NCBI GenBank assembly: GCA_029060305.1
Contig: JAIDUG010000034.1
Location: 53,540-117,539 of the forward strand
Length of the DNA stretch: 64,000 nt
Origin: Ruminococcus sp.
GTDB lineage: Bacteria > Bacillota > Clostridia > Oscillospirales > Ruminococcaceae
Reading direction: 5' to 3'
The position numbers and the translations under genes are program-made. Below, one piece after another: positions 17,385 to 23,805 of the stretch. The notes beneath the pieces are model-generated. The model saw nothing but the letters and a program-made list of their open reading frames with translations, was not told the DNA's origin and ran no database searches. Within the stretch, counting starts at the first letter, position 1. Each line of letters opens with the position of its first letter.

Positions 17385-18596
17385 TCAGAGTTTTTTCTTT
17401 TCTTCCTCAATAATTCTGAGCAGGTCGTCAACCGACATATCTGAAGCGTTTCTTTTGCGTTTGTTTGCTTCCGATTTGCTTATAATATCGGAAATATCCG
17501 GCGAACTGCTACGTGTGGACGATGCCTTGCTGACATTTGCCTTTATTTCCGCAATATTCTTTCTTGTCGGTTCAGGAGTCCTTGAAAGCTCCGCAATCTG
17601 TGAAGTAGGGATAATTCCGGTATTGTCATTAACCGGTTTATTTACAGAATTTACAGGAGCAGGCTTTTCAACTTTTTTCGGTGAATAATCCGTTTCAATA
17701 TTTTCCAGTTTCTTGACGTGAGAACCCTCATATTCATTTTTACGGCGAATATCTTCCCTTATGCTGTCAGCAGACGGTGCAGGTGAAATACGTCCGTTAT
17801 TTCTGCTGTTTTCCGGACGGCTTGCCTTAAACTGCATTGTACGTTCCTTTTCTTTCTGATAGGGAGAGTTAGGGTTAACTTTTTTCTGACTGAAATTTTC
17901 CGCAATTGACATTTTCTTGCGTTCAAACTCATCACTGGACTGACTTTCGTGAGTTGGTTCAAAAAGAGGTGCATTTTTTGAGGGATTGCTTTTCTTTTTG
18001 GAATTGTTTTTCTGCGGAGGTGTAAAGTCAACTATTTCGTCATCATCATCTTCTTCTATATCTTCATTCTTTGAAACAACTTTAGAAATAAAGAAAACAA
18101 GAAGTATTATACATGGTATTATAAGTTCCGCAACAATTCCTGAAATACCTCTTGTAAAAGTAATAAAGTTTCCAAGTTCTGCACTTTCGGGATATCCTGT
18201 ACATATGGCTTTAATCTTGTCTTTAGTTATAAGGTCTGTATTATCCTCGTGACCGTCATAGTAAACCTGATATTTTTCAGAGCCGTCTTCACCTTGTATA
18301 ACATTATATATTCCACAGAGACGAAGACTATCGGGGTCTCCGGCAGGATAGCACAATACAAGGTCTTTCTGTGCTATACTGATATTTGAAGCGTCCCTCG
18401 CAATAATAGCCGAGCCTGATGTAATATCACTTATTCCGTTTACATCTCTTTCGGTGACAATATAGAAGTATCTCCCCATAAAACTGGGAGTTTTGTTCTG
18501 TGAGTATATGAGATTTACTCCAACCGATATCGCTATGAACAGTATACATATTATTGAGATAAAACACTTCAGCACTGAAAATCTTTTCTTTTTCAT
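17385..18596 (-). CDS. Membrane protein with signal-peptidase-like domain, no clear catalytic dyad
   Basis: A 403-residue protein. An N-terminal membrane segment (about 10-30) leads into an external domain of about 120 residues, then a second membrane segment (about 150-172) and a long polar cytoplasmic tail (Lys/Glu/Asn/Ser-rich). The external part (TSGSAIIARDASNISIAQKDLVLCY) resembles the beta-fold of S26/SipW signal peptidases. It lacks the Ser-Met motif and a catalytic Lys, so protease activity is doubtful. The tail ends with a short helical SVDDLLRIIEEEKKKL stretch that could dock a partner. I do not recognise a named family. Confidence 0.6.
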   Translation of the reverse strand: MKKKRFSVLKCFISIICILFIAISVGVNLIYSQNKTPSFMGRYFYIVTERDVNGISDITSGSAIIARDASNISIAQKDLVLCYPAGDPDSLRLCGIYNVIQGEDGSEKYQVYYDGHEDNTDLITKDKIKAICTGYPESAELGNFITFTRGISGIVAELIIPCIILLVFFISKVVSKNEDIEEDDDDEIVDFTPPQKNNSKKKSNPSKNAPLFEPTHESQSSDEFERKKMSIAENFSQKKVNPNSPYQKEKERTMQFKASRPENSRNNGRISPAPSADSIREDIRRKNEYEGSHVKKLENIETDYSPKKVEKPAPVNSVNKPVNDNTGIIPTSQIAELSRTPEPTRKNIAEIKANVSKASSTRSSSPDISDIISKSEANKRKRNASDMSVDDLLRIIEEEKKKL

Positions 18597-18648
18597 TAAT
18601 TATCCCTTCCTTTTGTTTATTTTTCCCGTATCAGAATAGTCTGATTTT

Positions 18649-18677
18649 ATTATACCACATATTTACAAGAATTTCAA
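18649..18677 (-). promoter_or_regulatory. Promoter of the 403-residue membrane protein gene
   Basis: Minus strand TTGAAA, 17 bp, TATAAT. A small dyad ATCAGA/TCTGAT lies just downstream. Confidence 0.6.
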
Positions 18678-18752
18678 ATATTTTTTATATTTTTTAATAT
18701 TTTACTTAAATTATTTCCGAAAAAAATTTTTTCAAGACAGTATACATAAAAA

Positions 18753-19292
18753 TCACATATACCCTTTTAAAATCATTATCATAATATCTTTTACAAGATG
18801 TCTTGTATCTTCTATACTATTATATAACATCTCAAAACACGGTAAAATAGTTTTTATTGCATCAGTTGAAACACGATTCAAGGCATTGTCAATTTTTTCG
18901 TCTATCTTTTTATCAATGATTGATTCAAGGTCGGAAGATATGTTCATCATTGACTGTACTCTGAAATATGTATTAACAAGCTGTCGCTGTACTTCCCACG
19001 CAAGTTCATCAGTGAAAGACTTGACAAGCATCAGGTATCCGGTTTCAGTAAGAAGTATAATATCTTCATGAGTTTTTGGCGATATATCCATAATTTTGTG
19101 CGTCCGAATTTCGGACGCACAAACTCTAAAGAAATCCACGCCCTCAATAAAATGCTTTCTGTTGTCATTAAAACGTTTTCTTGCTGTTCCTTCGGGTCTG
19201 TTGTGTAGTGTGTCTATGTCCTTGAATGTGACAACACGCTGTCCCTTGTACTCCTTGATTTGCACAGGTACTTTGTTGATAATTTCATACAT
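18753..19292 (-). CDS. ORF6N-domain antirepressor-like protein, copy 1
   Basis: A 179-residue protein with an N-terminal ORF6N domain (about 8-95), a phage DNA-binding/antirepressor module related to KilA-N proteins. Landmarks: EYKGQRVVTFKDID, NRPEGTARKRF, HFIEGVDFF and LTETGYLMLVKSFTDELAW. A predicted coiled coil (about 122-143) is followed by the motif DAIKTILPCFEMLY, shared with the BRO protein and the second ORF6N copy. It is an orphan without phage genes. Its control region is duplicated at the next locus and shows an antisense-RNA attenuation arrangement. RBS AAAGGAA with normal ATG. Confidence 0.82.
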   Translation of the reverse strand: MYEIINKVPVQIKEYKGQRVVTFKDIDTLHNRPEGTARKRFNDNRKHFIEGVDFFRVCASEIRTHKIMDISPKTHEDIILLTETGYLMLVKSFTDELAWEVQRQLVNTYFRVQSMMNISSDLESIIDKKIDEKIDNALNRVSTDAIKTILPCFEMLYNSIEDTRHLVKDIMIMILKGYM

Positions 19293-19512
19293 TTTGAATC
19301 ATTCCTTTCATATTTTCATAAAAACAAAAAAACCGTCAGAAACAAAAGTTACCAACAGCTAAAAAAAGTTCTTGACAAAATACGCGTAACATGATATAAT
19401 AAGGTCATGGGCGTATTGTTCACAAACTATTCCAAAGTTATTCTTGGTAACTCTTGTTTTAGTGTTCGGTTCAGGTCTGCCAACCTGTTCAGAACGGTGA
19501 GCTTTATGCTCT
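19293..19512 (-). promoter_or_regulatory. Attenuator leader of ORF6N copy 1
   Basis: Read on the minus strand, the predicted leader starts near 19512. It first forms GAGC/GCTC and CAGGT/ACCTG hairpins, then presents AAACAAGAGTTACCAA (19459-19444). A hairpin with arms AATACGC/GCGTATT and CATGA/TCATG follows (19379-19417). A Rho-independent terminator comes next: CTGTTGG (19358-19352), a 12-nt loop, CTGACGG (19339-19333), seven T. The AAACAAGAGTTACCAA segment pairs over 16 nt (one G-U) with 19355-19340. That stretch is the 3' half of the 5' terminator arm plus the loop, so the two structures exclude each other. Confidence 0.65.
19372..19400 (+). promoter_or_regulatory. Convergent antisense promoter, ORF6N copy 1
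   Basis: Plus strand TTGACA, 17 bp, TATAAT, perfect consensus, inside the leader. The -10 box sits in the centre of a dyad (CATGA/TCATG, flanked by AATACGC/GCGTATT). Confidence 0.78.
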
Positions 19513-19518
19513 TTTTTT
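19407..19518 (+). ncRNA. Predicted antisense RNA against ORF6N copy 1 leader
   Basis: Starts about 7 bp after the -10 box and ends at a clear intrinsic terminator: GAGC (19499-19502), TTTAT loop, GCTC (19508-19511), seven T. Length about 112 nt. It contains CAGGT/ACCTG nested in GTTC/GAAC (a second stem) and TTGGTAACTCTTGTTT (19444-19459), the complement of the leader's antiterminator segment. No ORF with an RBS is seen in it. Confidence 0.62.
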
Positions 19519-19547
19519 ATTATAGCACATGAAAGAATTTTTGTCAA
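19519..19547 (-). promoter_or_regulatory. Promoter of ORF6N copy 1
   Basis: Minus strand TTGACA, 17 bp, TATAAT, perfect consensus, about 230 bp upstream of the start codon. Confidence 0.8.
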
Positions 19548-19573
19548 GTCCTTTTTAGTATTTTCTGCCTCTA

Positions 19574-20251
19574 TTACTCAAACATTTTCATAAATTTAGC
19601 TAATAATTTTGAATTTTCCCTGACAGCACTTGCAACTCTTTCTGATTTTTTATTTAATAAATTGAATATTCTTTGAATATCTTTGATAGTTTTTGCAGAC
19701 TTCTTTTCCAGTTCACATATTTTTTTCTCTAAAGAATTTATTTTCTCGTCCTCCAAGTAAAAACACGGCACTATTGTCTGTATTGTATCTTCGGAAACAT
19801 TACCTAAATTATTTTCCATATCTTTCATATCATTTTTTAAAGAATCTATTTTTTTGTCCAACACTTCCATTTTTTTATATATTGTATCATCATATAAACT
19901 ATTCATTAACTGTACTCTGAAATATGTATTGACAAGCTGACGCTGTACTTCCCATGCAAGTTCATCAGTAAAAGACTTGACAAGCATCAGGTAACCGGTT
20001 TCAGTAAGAAGTATTATTCCCCTGTTTGGCACTTCAAATCCAAAAAGACGAATTTCGTCCTTTTGAATATCAGACGGTTTTACGAGGAAAAAGTCTTCTC
20101 CCTCAATAAAGTGTTTGCGATTTACTTTAAAATTTCTGCTTGCTGTTCCTTCGGGTCTGTTGTGTACTGCGTCTATGTCCTTGAATGTTACTACACGCTG
20201 TCCCTTGTACTCTTTGATTTTAACGGCTACTTTGTGGATAATTTGATAAAT
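19574..20251 (-). CDS. ORF6N-domain antirepressor-like protein, copy 2 (possible ATT start)
   Basis: The reading frame is open through a complete ORF6N domain like copy 1 (EYKGQRVVTFKDID, HNRPEGTA, KHFIEGEDFF, LTETGYLMLVKSFTDELAW). It then has a longer coiled coil, the motif DTIQTIVPCFYLEDEKI and a Lys-rich tail. The codon aligned with the ATG of copy 1 is ATT (20251-20249), behind the same AAAGGAA. No in-frame ATG, GTG or TTG occurs before the GTG at 20032, which would remove the whole N-terminal domain. It could initiate at ATT (about 225 residues), as infC does, or be translationally crippled. It is a tandem paralogue of the gene at 18753, including the upstream DNA. Confidence 0.65.
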   Translation of the reverse strand: MYQIIHKVAVKIKEYKGQRVVTFKDIDAVHNRPEGTASRNFKVNRKHFIEGEDFFLVKPSDIQKDEIRLFGFEVPNRGIILLTETGYLMLVKSFTDELAWEVQRQLVNTYFRVQLMNSLYDDTIYKKMEVLDKKIDSLKNDMKDMENNLGNVSEDTIQTIVPCFYLEDEKINSLEKKICELEKKSAKTIKDIQRIFNLLNKKSERVASAVRENSKLLAKFMKMFE

Positions 20252-20476
20252 TGTGAATCATTCCTTTCATATTTTCATAAAAACAAAAAAACTGTCGGAA
20301 ACAAAAGTTACCAACAGCTAAAAAAAGTCTTGACAAAATCCATGCAACATGATATAATAATATGGTCATGGAGCGTATTGTTCACAAACTATTTAAAAGT
20401 TAGGTTTGTAACTTTTGTTTTTAGTGTCTGTTATGGTGCTGGTAACACCTCTCAGATGGTGAGCTTTATGCTCTAT
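20252..20476 (-). promoter_or_regulatory. Attenuator leader of ORF6N copy 2
   Basis: Same architecture as copy 1. The antiterminator segment AAACAAAAGTTACAAA (20420-20405) can pair with 20314-20299. The terminator has arms CTGTTGG (20317-20311) and CCGACAG (20298-20292) followed by seven T. The terminator arm differs from copy 1 (CTGACGG) yet still pairs, which is compensatory change. A hairpin CATGA/TCATG (20348-20352, 20366-20370) is kept between the two elements. Confidence 0.62.
20330..20358 (+). promoter_or_regulatory. Convergent antisense promoter, ORF6N copy 2
   Basis: Plus strand TTGACA, 17 bp, TATAAT, perfect consensus, inside the leader; its spacer differs from copy 1 while the boxes are kept. 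Confidence 0.75.
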
Positions 20477-20482
20477 GTTTTT
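20365..20482 (+). ncRNA. Predicted antisense RNA against ORF6N copy 2 leader
   Basis: Starts about 7 bp after the -10 box and ends at GAGC (20461-20464), TTTAT, GCTC (20470-20473) followed by an interrupted T run. About 118 nt. An internal hairpin GGTG/CACC replaces the CAGGT/ACCTG stem of copy 1. The T run is weaker than in copy 1, so termination may be less efficient. Confidence 0.55.
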
Positions 20483-20511
20483 ATTATATCACCTAATTAT
20501 GAAAATGTCAA
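20483..20511 (-). promoter_or_regulatory. Promoter of ORF6N copy 2
   Basis: Minus strand TTGACA, 17 bp, TATAAT, perfect consensus. Confidence 0.78.
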
Positions 20512-20601
20512 GTATTTTATCAACATTCTTGAAAAAACCACAATATGACATATAACATAAATAATAATCAAGAAATACTATAATAAAAGGAAGTGTTTGT
20601 T

Positions 20602-20979
20602 ATGATACCTGTTTTTCTTTTCGGATTCATTGGGATTCTTACAAAACTCGAAGAAAAATCCAAAAATAAATTCATTCCTGTTTCTGAAAAGATTTCGGAA
20701 ACTGAAGATATTTACTATGACGATTCTGAAGAAAAATTCATTCCGGAAGTTTCCGGAAATCTCCATGCATATAAATTAATAATTCCGGCAACTGACGATG
20801 AATTTAAACTTTTTGAAAACTCCATTGATGATATGCCGTTCTATGCTGTTATTTCTGACGATAAAAACGTTTCACCCTATATATTGTTTCTGATTAAGGA
20901 CGAAAAAGATAATAATCAGACATTCCGCATAATTATAAAAGACGGCGAAACAATAACTGATAATTGTGAAAATAATTAA
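20602..20979 (+). CDS. Small hypothetical protein, acidic
   Basis: A 125-residue protein that I do not recognise. The first 15 residues (MIPVFLFGFIGILTK) are hydrophobic and could be a membrane anchor. The rest is acidic and polar with alternating Glu/Asp and Lys, then a predicted beta-rich end (HAYKLIIPATDDEFKLF, PYILFLIKDE). The ATG at 20602 is preferred over an in-frame GTG at 20593 because AAAGGAAG sits at the right distance from the former. It has its own terminator and faces away from the ORF6N pair. Confidence 0.6.
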   Translation: MIPVFLFGFIGILTKLEEKSKNKFIPVSEKISETEDIYYDDSEEKFIPEVSGNLHAYKLIIPATDDEFKLFENSIDDMPFYAVISDDKNVSPYILFLIKDEKDNNQTFRIIIKDGETITDNCENN

Positions 20980-20988
20980 TATAAAATC

Positions 20989-21017
20989 AAGGGAAAAATT
21001 TTTCCCTTTTTTATTTT
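20989..21017 (+). terminator. Terminator after the small acidic protein gene
   Basis: The perfect dyad AAGGGAAAAA/TTTTTCCCTT is followed by a T-rich run. Confidence 0.8.
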
Positions 21018-21153
21018 TATGATTTTCACGAATATATACAAACAATGATATTATAAAAACAAATTACCGACTATCTGCCCTTATCCGTTAATTTTTAATG
21101 CGATTTTTCGGAATATGTGAAAATCGTTGATAAATATTTGTTAAAGTTTACAA

Positions 21154-21182
21154 TTGAAAAAAATCATTAAACATGATACAAT
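21154..21182 (+). promoter_or_regulatory. Promoter of glgP
   Basis: TTGAAA, 17 bp, TACAAT. The leader of about 120 nt holds a hairpin GCCGT/ACGGC (21273-21290) just before the RBS; its role is unknown. Nothing else is seen in the 20980-21307 spacer apart from the preceding terminator. Confidence 0.5.
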
Positions 21183-21307
21183 ATATACTGTACTAATTGT
21201 AAAGTAATTTCCGGACTTTTCGTCAAAAAAACCATTTGTAAAGCATTAAAGGAAATTTACTTACAGTAAAACAGCCGTTCATAATACGGCAGATTGGAGT
21301 ATAATTT

Positions 21308-23716
21308 ATGGCAAACAAACAGATTAATCCCCTTATGGAAAAAATCAGTCAGGCATTCCCCGAAAAACTTCACGCTCTTTACAGTGTATCTCCCGAAGAA
21401 GCCTCTGACAAACAGATTTATCATGTACTTTCTTCTATTATTGTCGAAATTCTTGGTAATAAAAGACAAAGTTTCATGAACCATACTCATTCTGTAGGTG
21501 GTAAACAGATTTATTATTTATCAATGGAATTTCTTATGGGACGTTCACTTAAAACAAGTCTCTATAATCTCGGTCTTGTTGACGACGTAAAGGCAATGCT
21601 TGCACATTCAGGAATCAACCTTGACAAAATCTATGACCAAGAACCTGATGCAGGTCTTGGAAATGGTGGTCTCGGTCGTCTCGCAGCCTGCTACCTCGAC
21701 GCTCTCGCAACTACAAATTTCCCTGCAATGGGTCATTCCATTTGTTACGAATACGGTATCTTCCAGCAGAAATTACAGGACGGCTGGCAGACCGAACTTC
21801 CTGATAACTGGCTTCCTGGTGGTTCTGTATGGCTTGTTCCTAAGCCGGAACTTTCTATTGACGTTCATTTCGAGGGCGACCTTCAGGAATACTGGGACAG
21901 TCAGTCACACTACATTTCCCACGTAAACTATAGTACTGTTGTTGCTACACCTTACGATATGTACGTTTCCGGTTATGGTTCTGAGGGCGTTTCCGTTCTC
22001 CGTCTTTGGTCTGCAAAAGCTCCCGGCTTTGATATGGAAATGTTCAATCAGGGATTCTATGATAAGGCTATCAATCAGAACGCTATCGCAAATGCTATTT
22101 CAAAGATTCTTTATCCTAACGACAATCATCAGGAGGGTAAGTCGCTCCGTCTCCGTCAGCAGTACTTCCTTTGTGCAGCATCTGTAGGCGACATCGTAAA
22201 CAACCATATGAACGTTTACGGCACTCTTGAAAACCTCGCTGACAAGGTTGCTATTCACATTAACGATACTCACCCGACACTTGCTATTCCCGAACTCATG
22301 AGAATACTTCTCGACGATTGCGGTTACACATGGGAAAAGGCGTGGGACATCGTTACAAGAACTTTCGCATATACAAACCACACCGTTATGGCTGAAGCTC
22401 TTGAAAAGTGGGACGTTAACCTTGTTAAGACAGTTATTCCGAGAATCTTCTCAATTATTGTTGAAATCAACAACAGATACTGTCAGTCACTTATGGAAAG
22501 CAACGGTTACGACAGTGCAAAGACAACACGTATGTCCATTATCAAAGATAATCAGATTCATATGGCTACTCTTTGTGTTGCAGTTTCACACAGTGTAAAC
22601 GGCGTTTCAAAACTCCACTCCGAAATTATCAAGGATTCTGTTTTCCACGATGAATTCTGCCACACTCCCAATAAGTTTAAGAACGTAACAAACGGTATTG
22701 CTTACAGAAGATGGCTTTATCAGTCAAACAAGGGACTTACAGACCTCCTCTCTGAGACTATCGGCAATAAATTCATAAAAGACGGTGCGGAACTTGAAAA
22801 ATTCAGAGCATATCAGGACGACAAGGCTGTCCTTGAAAAACTCACTGCTGTTAAAAAGGAAAACAAGCAGAAGTTTGCAAAGTATGTGAAGTACCACACG
22901 GGAATTGTTCTCAATACAGACAGCATTTTTGACGTACAGGTTAAACGTCTCCACGAATACAAGAGACAGCACCTCAACGTTATGAATATACTTGCTGATT
23001 ATTCTTACCTGCTCCAGAATCCCGACGCTGATTTCACTCCAAAGACTTATATCTTTGCTGCAAAGGCTGCTCCTGGTTACTATCTCGCTAAGCAGATTAT
23101 AAAGATGATTTGGGCTATATCAGAAGAAATCAGAAAGAATCCACGTATAAATCAGAAGTTGCAGGTCATCTTCCTTGAAAACTACTGCGTAACTCTTTCC
23201 GAACTTCTTATGCCTGCTTCCGAAATTTCCGAACAGATTTCACTTGCCGGTACAGAGGCTTCCGGTACTGGTAATATGAAGTTTATGCTCAACGGTGCAG
23301 TTACTCTCGGTACTCTCGACGGTGCAAACATTGAAATCAATGACGCAGCAGGTACAGGCAACAACATTATCTTCGGTATGAAAACAGAAGAAGTTAACGC
23401 TCTCAAGGCAAGAGGTTACAGACCGACTGACTACTACAACAATAATCCTCTTATTCACGAAGCTATCGAGCGTATGTATCGTGGAATCAACGGCTGTACT
23501 TTCAATGACGTTGCAAACTCCCTCAAAGACCGTGACCCATATATGGTACTTGCTGATTTCGACGACTACAGACGTGCTCAGAAATTCAGCACAGAGTGCT
23601 ACAACGATACTATGAAGTGGGCTAAGATGTCCCTTAACAATATCGCCGGTGCTGGTATCTTCTCGGCTGACCGTGCTGTTACTGAATATGCTGACAACAT
23701 CTGGAATCTCAGATAA
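21308..23716 (+). CDS. glgP: Alpha-glucan (glycogen/maltodextrin) phosphorylase
   Basis: An 802-residue GT35 enzyme that releases glucose-1-phosphate from alpha-1,4-glucans. The PLP-binding Lys658 lies in GTGNMKFMLNGAVTLGTLDG. Other family landmarks are GNGGLGRLAACYLDALAT near residue 120, NDTHPTLAIPELMR, and KRLHEYKRQHLN. Length is normal for the bacterial type without regulatory extension. It is followed by a terminator and then a GH13 glucanase, together a cytoplasmic pathway for glycogen or imported maltodextrin breakdown. Confidence 0.96.
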   Translation: MANKQINPLMEKISQAFPEKLHALYSVSPEEASDKQIYHVLSSIIVEILGNKRQSFMNHTHSVGGKQIYYLSMEFLMGRSLKTSLYNLGLVDDVKAMLAHSGINLDKIYDQEPDAGLGNGGLGRLAACYLDALATTNFPAMGHSICYEYGIFQQKLQDGWQTELPDNWLPGGSVWLVPKPELSIDVHFEGDLQEYWDSQSHYISHVNYSTVVATPYDMYVSGYGSEGVSVLRLWSAKAPGFDMEMFNQGFYDKAINQNAIANAISKILYPNDNHQEGKSLRLRQQYFLCAASVGDIVNNHMNVYGTLENLADKVAIHINDTHPTLAIPELMRILLDDCGYTWEKAWDIVTRTFAYTNHTVMAEALEKWDVNLVKTVIPRIFSIIVEINNRYCQSLMESNGYDSAKTTRMSIIKDNQIHMATLCVAVSHSVNGVSKLHSEIIKDSVFHDEFCHTPNKFKNVTNGIAYRRWLYQSNKGLTDLLSETIGNKFIKDGAELEKFRAYQDDKAVLEKLTAVKKENKQKFAKYVKYHTGIVLNTDSIFDVQVKRLHEYKRQHLNVMNILADYSYLLQNPDADFTPKTYIFAAKAAPGYYLAKQIIKMIWAISEEIRKNPRINQKLQVIFLENYCVTLSELLMPASEISEQISLAGTEASGTGNMKFMLNGAVTLGTLDGANIEINDAAGTGNNIIFGMKTEEVNALKARGYRPTDYYNNNPLIHEAIERMYRGINGCTFNDVANSLKDRDPYMVLADFDDYRRAQKFSTECYNDTMKWAKMSLNNIAGAGIFSADRAVTEYADNIWNLR

Positions 23717-23741
23717 TTAAATAACATTACCCGATAAAAAA

Positions 23742-23770
23742 GGGGACGAATTAATTTTCCGTCCCCTTTT
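23742..23770 (+). terminator. Terminator between glgP and the GH13 gene
   Basis: GGGGACG (23742-23748) and CGTCCCC (23760-23766) followed by four T. The next start codon is only 40 bp on and no good promoter lies between, so read-through may supply the downstream gene at a lower level. Confidence 0.8.
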
Positions 23771-23805
23771 ATTTGGATATACTGGATATAAAGGAGAGAT
23801 TTTTT

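Noticed and set aside
19340..19459. Invertible (phase-variable) promoter, because inverted repeats of 16 bp flank a strong promoter
   Set aside because: No site-specific recombinase gene is nearby. The repeats coincide with a terminator arm/loop and its complement, each copy also has a fixed promoter for the gene, and differences between the two copies preserve RNA pairing. Attenuation explains more. Inversion could still be tested with long reads.
11926..20251. Prophage
   Set aside because: Only antirepressor-type genes are present. There is no integrase, terminase, capsid, portal or lysis gene, and the neighbours are housekeeping genes such as murA.
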